A DNA stretch of 64,000 nucleotides from Rhodovulum sp. P5 (GTDB lineage Bacteria > Pseudomonadota > Alphaproteobacteria > Rhodobacterales > Rhodobacteraceae). Numbering within the stretch: position 1 is the first letter of the stretch; each line of letters begins with the position of its first letter. Below are positions 1 through 10,885 of the stretch, in pieces. Made by a program: the position numbers and the translations under genes. The stretch is from assembly GCF_002079305.1 (NCBI RefSeq), contig NZ_CP015039.1, positions 3,395,501-3,459,500 of the forward strand, in the 5' to 3' direction. The notes beneath the pieces were generated by a model that searched no databases, had not been told where the DNA came from, and was given only the letters and a program-made list of their open reading frames with translations.

Positions 1-131
1 CGCGGCTCGACATCGCTGCCGGGACCGCGGTGCGGTTCGAGCCGGGGCAGAGGCGAGAGGTTCAGCTTATCCCCATTTCCGGTGCCCGCCGTGTTTTCGG
101 TTTCAACCAACAGGTGATGGGCGATCTTTGA
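1..131 (+). CDS. ureB: Urease beta subunit, 3' end only
   Basis: The window opens inside this gene; the first complete codon is at base 3 and the stop TGA is at 129-131. The 42 visible residues begin [16 protein letters not shown] and end [10 protein letters not shown]. This matches the conserved C-terminal end of urease beta subunits, where the [12 protein letters not shown] stretch is a family hallmark. UreB forms the structural urease core with UreA and UreC and hydrolyses urea to ammonia and carbamate in the cytoplasm. The 5' part, and probably ureD and ureA, lie upstream of the window. ureC follows after two unrelated small genes. Confidence 0.9.
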   Translation, partial: RLDIAAGTAVRFEPGQRREVQLIPISGARRVFGFNQQVMGDL

Positions 132-162
132 TCGGTCCATCCACGACGAAGGAGGCAGATCA

Positions 163-747
163 ATGACCTGCAACCCAACCCCGCCTTTCTATGCCGCGTT
201 CTCGCCGTTCTGGGCCGTGAATTCGATGTTCGAGCAGCAAATGCGCGTCTTCCAGATGATGACCGAGCTGATGCTGAAGGCGAACCCCTGGATCATCATC
301 GCAGAGGCCGGCACCATCGATCCGCTGACCGCCGATGCGGCCATCGGCAAAGGGGACAATGTGGACGATCTTAACCTTGAAGCCAGCGCCGCATTGGCCA
401 GCAGTCCTGCGCCTCGGCCAGCTGCCCCCGCGGCGTTGAAGGTCGTGCAGCCCGATGGTGCGGAACCCAAAGCGGAGGTCGAGACGCCCCCGGCCGCGCG
501 GGTTGCTGCGCCGTCTGAACCGCCGGCGATGCCTGCGACACCGGCGGTCAAGAAGCCCCCTGTGCGCAAGCGGACCGCGCCGGCGGCCCGAAAGCCTGCC
601 CCCGCGGCGAAGGCGTCAGGGGAGGCCGCCGCCAAACCGGCGGCCGCGCGCGCTGCCGCAACGACGAAAACCCGCGCCCGCCGCAAACCGGCCCAGCCGC
701 CGGTGATGCCGCAAGCGGGCAACGCGCCGTCCGACAAGGACGAGTGA
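163..747 (+). CDS. Phasin-like protein with basic Ala/Pro/Lys-rich tail, in urease operon
   Basis: This is a 194-residue protein of unknown function. Residues 1-50 are hydrophobic and aromatic, with runs such as FYAAFSPFWAVNSMFEQQMR, and recall short phasin or so-called antifreeze proteins of Rhodobacterales. From about residue 75 to the end the sequence is low-complexity Ala/Pro with Lys/Arg clusters (VKKPPVRKRTAPAARKPAPA and similar), like histone-H1-type tails. A Shine-Dalgarno run GAAGGAGG lies just before the ATG. It sits between ureB and ureC, 31 bp after ureB and 12 bp before the next gene, so it is probably co-transcribed with urease. No known urease accessory protein resembles it. 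The low-complexity tail could bind nucleic acid or polymer granules, but that is inference. Confidence 0.7.
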   Translation: MTCNPTPPFYAAFSPFWAVNSMFEQQMRVFQMMTELMLKANPWIIIAEAGTIDPLTADAAIGKGDNVDDLNLEASAALASSPAPRPAAPAALKVVQPDGAEPKAEVETPPAARVAAPSEPPAMPATPAVKKPPVRKRTAPAARKPAPAAKASGEAAAKPAAARAAATTKTRARRKPAQPPVMPQAGNAPSDKDE

Positions 748-759
748 GACAGGAACCGG

Positions 760-1179
760 GTGTGGGCCGACATGGAGCCAGATAGCAGCGTCAAAGCCGG
801 TCGGTCTGGGATCCCCGGGCGTCCGGCCGGGTTGGTCGCCTTGGCCCTTGCGGTGCTGATCGGCCATGTCGGTCCTGCCTTGGCCGCGTGCCCGGGCATG
901 ACACAGGCCGAGATGAACCAGTGCGCCGCCAGCGCCTATACCGCTGCGGATGCGGAACTGAACGCGGTCTGGCCCGGGGCCAAGCAGGCAATGGATCAGA
1001 TGGGCGCAGGTGCATTGCTGCTGGATGCCCAACGGAAATGGATCGCGTTCCGCGATGCCGCCTGTGCCGCGGAGCGGGCCCCGTTCGAGGGCGGCTCCAT
1101 CGCGCCGCTTATCCACTATGACTGCCTGAAACGCCTGACCGAGCGGCGGACCGAAGACCTCCGCCTGTTGATGAACTGA
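760..1179 (+). CDS. LprI-like (DUF1311) secreted protein
   Basis: This 139-residue protein begins at GTG 760; an ATG at 772 is an alternative start. A hydrophobic segment at about residues 24-42 ending in ALA-AC looks like a signal peptide. The mature part has the DUF1311/LprI pattern: [12 protein letters not shown] near the start, a [16 protein letters not shown] core, and a final [15 protein letters not shown] helix. Four cysteines are suitable for two disulfides. LprI-type domains are associated with lysozyme inhibition in some bacteria, but most members are uncharacterised. It ends 13 bp before ureC and is probably part of the urease transcript. Confidence 0.8.
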   Translation: MWADMEPDSSVKAGRSGIPGRPAGLVALALAVLIGHVGPALAACPGMTQAEMNQCAASAYTAADAELNAVWPGAKQAMDQMGAGALLLDAQRKWIAFRDAACAAERAPFEGGSIAPLIHYDCLKRLTERRTEDLRLLMN

Positions 1180-1192
1180 CGAGGGACAGCCC

Positions 1193-2902
1193 ATGCCCAA
1201 GCAAATCTCCCGTGCCGATTATGCCGCAATGTTCGGCCCCACCACCGGGGACAGGCTGCGGCTGGCCGACACCGATCTCATCATCGAGGTGGAGCGTGAT
1301 TTCACCACCTATGGGGAAGAGGTGAAGTTCGGCGGCGGCAAGGTGATCCGCGACGGGATGGGGCAAAGCCAGACCTCCCGCGCCGAGGGGGCGGTCGATA
1401 CCGTCATCACCAATGCGCTGATCGTCGATCATACGGGCATCTACAAGGCCGATGTCGGGCTGAAGGATGGGCGCATTGCCAAGATCGGCAAGGCGGGCAA
1501 CCCCGACACCCAACCCGGTGTCGACATCATCGTCGGCCCGGGGACAGAGGCTATCGCGGGCGAGGGCAAGATCCTGACCGCGGGTGGTTTCGACAGCCAT
1601 ATCCATTTCATCTGTCCCCAGCAGATCGACGATGCGCTGCATTCGGGCCTGACCACCATGCTGGGGGGCGGCACCGGTCCGGCGCACGGGACGCTCGCCA
1701 CCACTTGCACGCCGGGGCCGTGGCATATCGGGCGGATGCTCCAAGCGGCCGATGCGTTTCCGATGAACCTGGCCTTCGCGGGGAAGGGGAATGCCTCGCT
1801 GCCCGCTGCCTTGGTGGAGCAGGTGAAGGGCGGGGCGTGTTCGCTGAAACTGCACGAAGACTGGGGCACGACGCCCGGCGCCATCGACTGCTGCCTGTCC
1901 GTGGCCGACGACATGGACGTGCAGGTGATGATCCACACCGATACGCTGAACGAAAGCGGGTTCGTCGAGAACACCATCAAGGCCATGAAGGGCCGCACCA
2001 TCCACGCCTTCCACACAGAGGGGGCCGGCGGCGGCCACGCGCCCGACATCATCAAGGTGTGTGGCGAAGACTTCGTCCTGCCGTCCTCGACCAACCCCAC
2101 GCGCCCCTTCACGGTGAACACGCTTGAAGAGCATCTGGACATGCTGATGGTCTGTCACCACCTCGACAAGTCGATCCCCGAGGATGTGGCCTTTGCCGAA
2201 AGTCGCATCCGGCGCGAAACCATCGCGGCCGAGGATATCCTGCACGACATGGGGGCGTTCTCGATCATCGCGTCCGACAGCCAGGCGATGGGCCGGGTGG
2301 GCGAGGTCATCATCCGCACATGGCAAACCGCCGACAAGATGAAAAAACAGCGGGGCCGGTTGGCAGAGGAAACCGGCGACAACGACAACTACCGGGTTCG
2401 TCGTTACGTGGCGAAATACACGATCAACCCGGCCATCGCCCACGGCATCGGGCACGAGATCGGATCGATCGAGGAAGGCAAGCGCGCCGACCTTGTCTTG
2501 TGGGACCCCGCGTTTTTCGGGGTCAAGCCGAACATGGTGCTGATCGGAGGCACGATTGCCTGTGCGCAGATGGGCGATCCCAATGCCTCCATCCCCACGC
2601 CGCAGCCGGTCTATACCCGCCCGATGTTCGGCGCTTTCGGCCGGTCGTTGGAGGCATCGGCGGTGACCTTCGTTTCGGCCGCCGCACAGGCAGAGGGGAT
2701 CGGCGATGCGCTGGGCCTGGCCAAGCAGACGGTTGCCGTGGCGAACACCCGCAACATCGGCAAGGAGGACCTGATCCTGAACGATGCGACGCCCGAGATC
2801 GAGGTGCACCCCGAAACCTATGAGGTGCGCGCCGATGGCGAATTGCTGACCTGCCAGCCCGCCGAAGTGCTGCCGATGGCGCAACGGTATTTCATGTTCT
2901 GA
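1193..2902 (+). CDS. ureC: Urease alpha (catalytic) subunit
   Basis: This 569-residue protein has the usual full length and hydrolyses urea at a dinuclear nickel centre. All active-site residues are present with an offset of +2 from the Klebsiella numbering: H136 and H138 ([11 protein letters not shown]), K219 to be carbamylated (SLKLHEDWG), H248, H274 and D362 (ASDSQ). C321 and catalytic H322 lie on the mobile flap ([13 protein letters not shown]). The ATG is preceded by GAGGGAC. The enzyme is cytoplasmic and is assembled by UreE, UreF and UreG encoded just downstream, together with UreD presumably upstream. Nothing suggests inactivation. Confidence 0.98.
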   Translation: MPKQISRADYAAMFGPTTGDRLRLADTDLIIEVERDFTTYGEEVKFGGGKVIRDGMGQSQTSRAEGAVDTVITNALIVDHTGIYKADVGLKDGRIAKIGKAGNPDTQPGVDIIVGPGTEAIAGEGKILTAGGFDSHIHFICPQQIDDALHSGLTTMLGGGTGPAHGTLATTCTPGPWHIGRMLQAADAFPMNLAFAGKGNASLPAALVEQVKGGACSLKLHEDWGTTPGAIDCCLSVADDMDVQVMIHTDTLNESGFVENTIKAMKGRTIHAFHTEGAGGGHAPDIIKVCGEDFVLPSSTNPTRPFTVNTLEEHLDMLMVCHHLDKSIPEDVAFAESRIRRETIAAEDILHDMGAFSIIASDSQAMGRVGEVIIRTWQTADKMKKQRGRLAEETGDNDNYRVRRYVAKYTINPAIAHGIGHEIGSIEEGKRADLVLWDPAFFGVKPNMVLIGGTIACAQMGDPNASIPTPQPVYTRPMFGAFGRSLEASAVTFVSAAAQAEGIGDALGLAKQTVAVANTRNIGKEDLILNDATPEIEVHPETYEVRADGELLTCQPAEVLPMAQRYFMF

Positions 2903-3051
2903 GCAGAAAATGGAAATTGCGCCCAATTTCGCCGCAGCGCAGCATTTTCGGAGCGAACAGGCCGTGTCGGCAATGGGCCGACCCCGTCGTAAGCCCTATC
3001 TTAAGACCGAAGGGGGGAAACCTGTATTGTTGAGTACGACGGAGGTTTCCG

Positions 3052-3276
3052 ATGGCAACGCCATTCATGACGGTCAAGTACGTGCCCGGCGGCATGTCCG
3101 AACGGCTGGATCTGTTCTTCGCGGGGCTTGGGCTGGGGGTCAATCCCTACGGCCTTCGCCGTGCGCGCATGCGTCAGATCCAGAACCTGAATGCCTGCAG
3201 CGACGACCAGTTGGCGCAGATCGGCATCACGCGGGACGACATCCCGCGCTATGTCTTCCGCGATCTGTTCGGCTGA
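3052..3276 (+). CDS. Small DUF1127-like protein
   Basis: This 74-residue protein is preceded by the ribosome-binding site GGAGG at 3042-3046. The C-terminal half reads RRARMRQIQNLNACSDDQLAQIGI then RDDIPRYVFRDLF, which is the DUF1127 layout: a basic helix, then LxxLxxxxDxxLxxxGItRxdI. DUF1127 proteins are short Arg-rich factors; some bind RNA and influence phosphate or stress responses, but none is tied to urease. It lies inside the urease operon between ureC and ureE and is followed by a second member of the same type. The function here is unknown. Confidence 0.75.
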   Translation: MATPFMTVKYVPGGMSERLDLFFAGLGLGVNPYGLRRARMRQIQNLNACSDDQLAQIGITRDDIPRYVFRDLFG

Positions 3277-3320
3277 ACATCCATCGGCCCCTGTCTGGGG
3301 ACCGGGCGCCATATGTTTCA

Positions 3321-3337
3321 TCTGCCCCCGGGGCAGA
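3321..3337. repeat. 17-bp palindrome between the two DUF1127-like genes
   Basis: TCTGCCCC-C-GGGGCAGA is a perfect inverted repeat with 8-bp arms around a single central C. It lies in the 177-bp gap between the two DUF1127-like genes. No T-run follows on either strand, so a simple intrinsic terminator is unlikely. It could be an operator or an RNA-processing stem. Confidence 0.5.
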
Positions 3338-3453
3338 TCCTGCCATGTTGTCTTTGCATCGCGGATATGGGGAATCGGCGGTTTTGGCGCTCTGTCTGCC
3401 TGCCTATCTACGCGCTCTGGGTGAGAGCAAGATAACAGACAGGACAACACTCG

Positions 3454-3675
3454 ATGGCACATGCCGACGCCACAACCGAACAGTATTCGCAGGACTTTGC
3501 GCAAGCGGGCCTGATGGCCCGCGTCATGCGGATGCTTCGCAAGATCGCAGAGGAAAACCCCCATCTGCGCCGGGCCCGCTCCCTTCAGGCGATGAACGAC
3601 GCACAGCTTCGCCGGCTTGGGATCGCGCGCGGAAAGATCGTGCACCACGCCTTCCGCGACGTTTACTATCGCTGA
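3454..3675 (+). CDS. Small DUF1127-like protein (second copy)
   Basis: This 73-residue protein has the same C-terminal plan as the gene at 3052: HLRRARSLQAMNDAQLRRLGI followed by ARGKIVHHAFRDVYY. The N-terminus (MAHADATTEQYSQDFAQAGL) is polar and unlike that of its neighbour, so the two are diverged paralogues rather than a recent duplication. The sequence ACAGGACA before the ATG is a weak ribosome-binding site. It ends 38 bp before the preferred ureE start. DUF1127-type proteins are small regulators whose mode of action is known in only a few cases. Confidence 0.75.
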   Translation: MAHADATTEQYSQDFAQAGLMARVMRMLRKIAEENPHLRRARSLQAMNDAQLRRLGIARGKIVHHAFRDVYYR

Positions 3676-3712
3676 TCGCGCCGGGATGCCCGGCCGGGCC
3701 GCGGGGGCGTGC

Positions 3713-4234
3713 ATGAACGCGCTTCCCGTGGCACACGAGATCCGCGACAGCATCGACGGCAAGCCCGACGATTGCGTGACGCTGACCTATGACGACCGGT
3801 TCCTGCGCCGCAAGTGCCTGCAAAGCGATGGCGGTCTGGCCTTCCTGCTGGACCTGCCAAAGGTCACCTCGCTGAACGAAGGCGACATTCTGTGCCTGTC
3901 CGGCGGGCTGACAATAAAGGTGCGCGCGGCGGTGGAGCCGCTTCTGGAAATCCGGGGCCACGATCTGGCCCGGATCGCCTGGCATATCGGCAACCGTCAC
4001 ACGCCCTGTCAGATCGACCCCAAACGCCTGCTGATCCAGCGCGACCATGTCATCCGCGACATGCTGGAAAAGATCGGCGCCGATGTGCGCGAGGTGGAGG
4101 AGCCCTTCGTCCCCGAGGGTGGCGCCTATGGCCACGGGCGAACGCATGGCCATGACCACGGGCATTCCCACGACCACGGGCATGGTCACGATCATGCGCA
4201 TGGGCATGCGCACGACCACCCCCATGACCCCTGA
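3713..4234 (+). CDS. ureE: Urease accessory nickel metallochaperone UreE
   Basis: The start chosen is ATG 3713 (MNALPVAHEI), giving 173 residues; longer in-frame starts exist (for example 3686) but add unrelated sequence. The core shows the UreE pattern: DDCVTLTYDDRFLRRK, then LDLPKVTSLNEGD, then IAWHIGNRHTPCQID with the conserved metal-binding HxGNRHxP segment. The last 30 or so residues are a His/Asp/Gly tail with many HGHDH units, a nickel-storage tail found in only some UreE proteins. UreE hands nickel to the UreD-UreF-UreG complex. It overlaps ureF by 11 bp. Confidence 0.93.
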   Translation: MNALPVAHEIRDSIDGKPDDCVTLTYDDRFLRRKCLQSDGGLAFLLDLPKVTSLNEGDILCLSGGLTIKVRAAVEPLLEIRGHDLARIAWHIGNRHTPCQIDPKRLLIQRDHVIRDMLEKIGADVREVEEPFVPEGGAYGHGRTHGHDHGHSHDHGHGHDHAHGHAHDHPHDP

Positions 4235-4868
4235 CGCACAGGTACTGAAACTGGCGCAGTGGCTGTCGCCTGCCTATCCGGTGGGCGCGTTCACCTACAG
4301 TCACGGCCTTGAATGGGCGGTCGAGGCCGGGCAGTTGCGCGATGCCGCGGCGTTGCAGGATTGGCTGGCCGACGTGCTGGAACACGGTTCGGGCCGCTGT
4401 GACGTGATCTTTCTGGCCGCGGCCTATCGCGCTGATCCGGCGGCGCTGGCCGGGATCGATGCCGAGGCGCGCGCCTTTCAACCCTCTGCCGAGCGTCTGT
4501 TGGAAACCACGGGGCAGGGCGCGGCCTTCGCGCAGATCACCGCCGAGGTCTGGGGAGACGACCTGCCGGGGTTCACCTATCCGGTCGCGCTGGGCCGGGC
4601 GGCGCGGTTGCAGGACGTTCCCTTGGCGTTGACGGCAAAGATGTATCTGCATGCTTTCACCTCCAACCTCGTCTCTGCCGGGATCCGGTTGATCCCCATC
4701 GGCCAGACCGACGGGCAGCGCGTGCTGACCGCCTTGACACCGCTTTGCGAGAGTATTGCAGAACGGGCCATCGGGCAGGGCCTTGATGACCTTGCCAGTT
4801 CCGCTTTCATGGCCGACATTTGTTCGATGAAGCACGAAACCCAGTATTCAAGGTTGTTCCGCTCATGA
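4224..4868 (+). CDS. ureF: Urease accessory protein UreF
   Basis: The protein has 214 residues from ATG 4224, inside the 3' end of ureE; an ATG at 4206 is a possible alternative. The family opening [21 protein letters not shown] is unmistakable, followed by [16 protein letters not shown] and the C-terminal [20 protein letters not shown] signature. UreF acts with UreD and UreG in the complex that delivers CO2 and nickel to apo-urease and is thought to gate the GTPase activity of UreG. Its stop overlaps the ureG start (ATGA), implying translational coupling. Confidence 0.95.
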   Translation: MTPDAQVLKLAQWLSPAYPVGAFTYSHGLEWAVEAGQLRDAAALQDWLADVLEHGSGRCDVIFLAAAYRADPAALAGIDAEARAFQPSAERLLETTGQGAAFAQITAEVWGDDLPGFTYPVALGRAARLQDVPLALTAKMYLHAFTSNLVSAGIRLIPIGQTDGQRVLTALTPLCESIAERAIGQGLDDLASSAFMADICSMKHETQYSRLFRS

Positions 4869-5488
4869 GTTCCCCCCATGGCCCCCTGCGTGTTGGTATC
4901 GGCGGCCCGGTGGGCGCCGGCAAGACCACGCTGACCGCCGCATTGGCCCGCGCCCTTTCTCCGAACCTGTCCGTCGCCGTTGTCACCAACGACATCTATA
5001 CGCAGGAGGATGCCGAGGCGCTGATGCGGATGCAGGTGCTGCCCTCTGACCGGATCAAGGGGGTGGAGACGGGCGGATGCCCCCATACCGCGATCCGGGA
5101 GGATGCTTCGATCAACCTCGCCGCTATTGCCGAACTGTCGGCCAGGTTCCCCGATCTCGACGTGGTTCTGGTAGAATCCGGGGGCGATAATCTGTCTGCC
5201 ACCTTCAGCCCGGAACTGGCCGACATCACGCTTTACGTCATCGACGTTGCCGCCGGGGAGGAGATCCCGCGCAAGGGTGGCCCGGCGATCACCAAGTCGG
5301 ACCTGCTGATCATCAACAAGACGGACCTTGCGCCCTATGTCGGCGCCGATCTGTCGGTGATGGAGCGCGACGCAAAGCGCATGCGCGGCACCGGGCAAAC
5401 CATCTTTGCGGCGCTGCGCCATGGTCAGGGCGTGGACGAGATCGTGCAGGCGCTATGTCATCTCGGGGGGCTGGCCGAGACCGCCTGA
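4865..5488 (+). CDS. ureG: Urease accessory GTPase UreG
   Basis: The protein has 207 residues from ATG 4865; a longer frame upstream is rejected because it would only re-read ureF. The P-loop GPVGAGKT is at residues 14-21. The dimer metal site CPH is at residues 72-74 in [11 protein letters not shown]. The VLVESGGDN switch and INKTDLAP guanine-specificity motif follow. UreG hydrolyses GTP during nickel insertion into urease. It is the last recognised urease gene; xdhA starts 24 bp later on the same strand, so read-through is plausible. Confidence 0.97.
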   Translation: MSSPHGPLRVGIGGPVGAGKTTLTAALARALSPNLSVAVVTNDIYTQEDAEALMRMQVLPSDRIKGVETGGCPHTAIREDASINLAAIAELSARFPDLDVVLVESGGDNLSATFSPELADITLYVIDVAAGEEIPRKGGPAITKSDLLIINKTDLAPYVGADLSVMERDAKRMRGTGQTIFAALRHGQGVDEIVQALCHLGGLAETA

Positions 5489-5511
5489 GGGACGCTGGGA
5501 AAGGAACGGGC

Positions 5512-6980
<1,469 letters not shown>

Positions 6981-6984
<4 letters not shown>

Positions 6985-9293
6985 AACAGATCGCTGGGGT
7001 CAGAGGCGCCGTCCACCAGGACCATCCGCACGATTCAGGCATCAAGCATGTCTCGGGCCGCGCGGAGTATACCGATGACATCCCTGAACCGGTGGGTACG
7101 CTCCATGCCTGCCTTGGGCTGGCAGAGGTCGCGCATGGGCACCTGACCGCGCTCGATCTGTCGGCGGTTCGGGCTGCGCCCGGCGTCTTCGGTGTACTGA
7201 CCGCGGACGACATTCCGGGGCTGAACGACATCAGTCCGACCCATGCCCATGACGAACCGGTCTTTGCCGAGGATGTCGTTGCGTTTCATGGCCAGCCGAT
7301 CTTTGCCGTGGTGGCCGAAACCCGTGAAGCGGCCCGACATGCGGCGGCGCTTGCGACGGTCGAGATCGACCCGCTGCCCCATGCGGCCACCATCGAGGAC
7401 GCGCTGGCGGCGGGCTATCCCCATGTCACCGAACCGCTGAAGCTGGAACGGGGCGACGTCGATACCGCCCTTGCCGCGGGACCGCGCCGCCTGTCGGGCC
7501 GAATGGTCGTGGGCGGGCAGGATCACATGTATCTGGAAGGCCAGATCGCCTTTGCCATGCCGGGTGAGGATGACGAGGTGGTGGTTCACGCCTCCACCCA
7601 GCATCCGACCGAGGCGCAGGTCATGGTGGCGCAGGTGCTGGGCATTCCGGCCAATGCGGTGGTGGTGAATGTTCGGCGCATGGGGGGCGGCTTTGGCGGC
7701 AAGGAAAGCCAGATGAGCCTGTTCTGCGTCGTGGCCGCGCTGGCGGCGAAACGCTGGAACCGCCCGGTCAAGATCCGCCCCGACCGGGATCAGGACATGA
7801 TCGTCACCGGCAAGCGGCACGATTTCCTGATCGACTATGATGTGGCGTTCGACGACGCCGGGCGGATCGAGGCGGTGGAGGCGACGCTGGCCGCGCGCTG
7901 CGGCTGGTCGTCGGATTTGTCGGGGCCGGTGACCGACCGGGCGCTCTTCCATGTGGACAACGGATATTACCTGCCCAATGTCCGGCTGACATCGCGCCCG
8001 ATGAAGACCAACACCGTATCGAACACCGCCTTTCGGGGGTTCGGCGGCCCGCAAGGCATGTTGGCGGGCGAGCGGATCATCGAGGAGATCGCCTATGCGC
8101 TGGGCCGCGATCCGCTGGAGGTGCGCAAGGCGAATTTCTACGGGCTGAATGGTGACGTCACGCCCTATCACCAGAGGGTCGAGGACAACATCCTGCCGCG
8201 GCTGGTGGCGGAGCTGGAAGCCAGCGCCGACTATGCCGACCGCCGTCGTGCGGTGCTGGACCACAACGCCAGGGGCGGTGTGATCCGGAAGGGGATCGCG
8301 CTGACGCCGGTCAAGTTCGGCATCTCCTTCACCGCGACATGGTACAATCAGGCCGGTGCGCTGATCCACATCTACAAGGACGGGTCGATCCATCTGAACC
8401 ACGGCGGGACAGAGATGGGGCAGGGGCTGAACACCAAGGTCGCGCAGGTGGTGGCGGATGCGTTTCAGGTGGATATCGGCCGCATCAAGATCACCAGGAC
8501 CACGACAGAGAAGGTGCCGAACACCTCGGCCACGGCGGCGTCGTCGGGGTCGGACCTGAACGGTATGGCGGCGCTGGACGCCTGCAACCAGATCAAGGCG
8601 CGACTGGCGGCCTTTGCGGGCGAGAAGCTTGGCGTAGCCGCGGGGCAGGTCGTGTTCACGCCCGGCGCAGTGCGCGCCGGCGACGCCGCAATCCCCTTCG
8701 ACACGCTGATTGCAGAGGCCTATACGGCACGCGTCCACCTGTCGGCGGCAGGTTTTTACAAGACGCCCGATATCCACTGGGACCGCGCGGCGGGCAAGGG
8801 CCGCCCATTCTACTACTTCGCCTACGGGGCGTCCTGTTCGGAGGTGTCCATCGACACGCTGACCGGCGAATATCAGGTGGACCGGGTGGACATTCTGCAC
8901 GATGTGGGCCGGTCGCTGAACCCCGCCCTTGATCGTGGGCAGGTGGAGGGCGGGTTCATTCAGGGCATGGGGTGGCTGACCACCGAAGAGTTGTGGTGGG
9001 ACGACAATGGCCGTTTGCGTACCCACGCGCCCTCGACCTACAAGATACCGCTTGCCTCGGATCGGCCGCGAATCTTCAACGTCGCACTCGCTGATTGGTC
9101 GGAAAACCGCGAGATGACGATCAAGCGCTCGAAGGCCGTGGGGGAGCCACCGCTGATGCTGGCCATGTCGGTGTTCGAGGCGCTGTCGATGGCGGTGGCC
9201 AGCATCGCCGACTACCGCGAATGCCCGCGTCTGGATGCCCCCGCCACGCCCGAACGGGTGCTGATGGCGGTGGAGCGGTTGCGCGGGGGCTGA
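6981..9293 (+). CDS. xdhB: Xanthine dehydrogenase molybdenum-binding large subunit
   Basis: The protein has 770 residues from ATG 6981. It is a member of the molybdopterin aldehyde oxidase/xanthine dehydrogenase family: GRAEYTDDIPEP near the N-terminus, RRMGGGFGGKE for cofactor binding, TAFRGFGGPQGM, HGGTEMGQGL, and the C-terminal KAVGEPPLMLAMSVFEA segment that holds the catalytic glutamate. It oxidises hypoxanthine and xanthine to uric acid with XdhA. Cofactor insertion is helped by XdhC encoded 5 bp downstream. Confidence 0.96.
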
Positions 9294-9297
9294 GGCA

Positions 9298-10146
9298 ATG
9301 CGCAGCGGCGAGGACGTGCGGCGATTTCTGAACCGCATGGCGGAGGTGATCCTGGTCAGTGTCACCGATGTTCAGGGCTCTGCCCCGCGCGAGGCGGGAA
9401 GCTGGATGCTGGTTGCGGCGGACGAGGTGATGGGGACCGTGGGCGGCGGGCAGTTGGAATTCAGGACGATCGAGGCCGCCCGGGGGATGCTGCTGCGTGG
9501 AGAGGTGACGCACCGGATGGACCTGCCGCTTGGTCCGGGGATCGGCCAGTGCTGCGGGGGACGCGTGGAGATCGGGTTCCGGCGTCTGGATGCGGCGGGC
9601 CGGGTTGCGCTTTTGCAGCGGCTTGACCGGGCGCAGGCGACCCGACCTTCGGTCCACATCTTCGGGGCCGGGCATGTGGGGCGGGCGGTGGCGGCGTGCC
9701 TGTCGCTGTTGCCGGTTCGCACGGTCGTCATCGACAGCCGGCCCGAGGAACTGAAACGCGTGACGCCCGCGGTTCAGACCCACCTGAGCGTCTTGCCGGA
9801 AGAGGTCATCCGGAATGCCGGGGCGTCCGGCGCCTATCTGATCCTCACCCATGATCACGCGCTTGATTTCATGCTCGCGGCCGAGGCGCTGGCCCGCGGG
9901 GACGCGGCCTATGTTGGCATGATCGGGTCGGCCACCAAGCGTGCGCGGTTCCGGCACTTTCTTGAGGATACCCGGCCGGATTTGTCCGACGGGCGGCTGG
10001 TTTGCCCCGTTGGCGCGGCCGGAAAGGGGGACAAAAGGCCCGAGGTCATTGCCGCCTTTGTGGCCGCCGAACTCCTGTCGGCCATGCTGCCCGTGGTCCC
10101 GCCAAATGCTGGCATTGCGGAAACCTTGGATGAGACCGCGGTCTGA
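9298..10146 (+). CDS. xdhC: XdhC molybdenum cofactor insertion factor
   Basis: This 282-residue protein shows both halves of the XdhC/CoxI family. The N-terminal domain has SVTDVQGSAPREAGSWMLV, GTVGGGQLEF and LGPGIGQCCGGRVEIGF with its paired cysteines. The C-terminal Rossmann domain has VHIFGAGHVGRAVAACLSLL, LILTHDHALDF and YVGMIGSATKRARF. It binds and sulfurates the molybdenum cofactor for delivery to XdhB. It is last in the xdhABC operon and converges with the minus-strand DUF1624 gene, leaving only 4 bp between stop codons. Confidence 0.95.
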   Translation: MRSGEDVRRFLNRMAEVILVSVTDVQGSAPREAGSWMLVAADEVMGTVGGGQLEFRTIEAARGMLLRGEVTHRMDLPLGPGIGQCCGGRVEIGFRRLDAAGRVALLQRLDRAQATRPSVHIFGAGHVGRAVAACLSLLPVRTVVIDSRPEELKRVTPAVQTHLSVLPEEVIRNAGASGAYLILTHDHALDFMLAAEALARGDAAYVGMIGSATKRARFRHFLEDTRPDLSDGRLVCPVGAAGKGDKRPEVIAAFVAAELLSAMLPVVPPNAGIAETLDETAV

Positions 10147-10150
10147 CCGG

Positions 10151-10885
10151 TTATCGCAGGACGGCGGTGCCAAGCCAGACAAGAGCGATCAGCACGGGCT
10201 GATGCACCAGATAGAGGATCAGGCTGTGCCGCCCGGGCCATGCCAGCAGCGCAAGCAGGCCGGGTGGGTCGTGTGACCGCAAGCGTTCCCAGGCCCCCGC
10301 CTGCTGTCCCAACCGGGCCAGCGCCAGCCCCAGAAGGAAGGGGGCGAGCCATGGGAAGACGGGTTCGAAATCGACGCTGGGCCGCGGGTGGTGGGACAGC
10401 CCCAGCCAGTCGAGCCAGGGCCCGGGCAGGGCGTCGGTGCGGTATATCCGTGGCAGCAGCCAGACCAGACCGGCGGTGACCAGTGCAACGCCCGCGTGCA
10501 GCCGCAGGAAGGCCAGCCCGATCAGGCTGGCCAGAGCGATGGAATGCAGGATTCCGAAATAGACGAAGCCGTGGGGAAACGCGACATAAGTGCCCGCCGT
10601 CACCAGCCCCGCCGCCCCTGCAATGCGGACGAAGCGCCGGGCAAAGGCCCGCCACCGGACTCCGTTTCCATGGGCGAGGACAAGGCTGACCCCGGCAAGG
10701 CACAGAAACGCCCCGGCCACCGCAATCGAGAGCACGCGCCAGCCGCCGGTGGTGGCCGTGCGCGCTGGCAGATGGCCGAACATCTCCAGATCGTAGACGA
10801 AATGGAAGACGGCCATGCCCAGCAGTGCCGCGCTGCGCGCCATATCCAGCGCGACGATCCGGCCTGTGGTCGGTGCTGCGCTCAA
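10151..10885 (-). CDS. DUF1624 (heparan-alpha-glucosaminide N-acetyltransferase-like) membrane protein
   Basis: This 244-residue integral membrane protein starts at TTG 10885, which overlaps the stop of the preceding gene as TTGA. An ATG at 10843 would cut off the conserved GRIVALDMARSAALLGM opening, so the TTG start is preferred. About seven hydrophobic segments follow, with family motifs HFVYDLEMFG, FVYFGILHSIALASL and RHSLILYLVHQPVL. DUF1624 proteins belong to the acyltransferase-3-like superfamily and may move acyl groups across the membrane. The substrate is unknown. It is the last gene of the minus-strand sox arm, a link to sulfur oxidation by position only. Confidence 0.85.
   Translation of the reverse strand: MSAAPTTGRIVALDMARSAALLGMAVFHFVYDLEMFGHLPARTATTGGWRVLSIAVAGAFLCLAGVSLVLAHGNGVRWRAFARRFVRIAGAAGLVTAGTYVAFPHGFVYFGILHSIALASLIGLAFLRLHAGVALVTAGLVWLLPRIYRTDALPGPWLDWLGLSHHPRPSVDFEPVFPWLAPFLLGLALARLGQQAGAWERLRSHDPPGLLALLAWPGRHSLILYLVHQPVLIALVWLGTAVLR

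Noticed and set aside
1109..2926. Minus-strand open frame of 605 codons across ureC
   Set aside because: Antisense shadow of ureC, which has all catalytic residues.
7035..9365. Minus-strand open frame of 776 codons across xdhB
   Set aside because: Antisense shadow of xdhB; composition biased to Arg/His/Gly with no motif.
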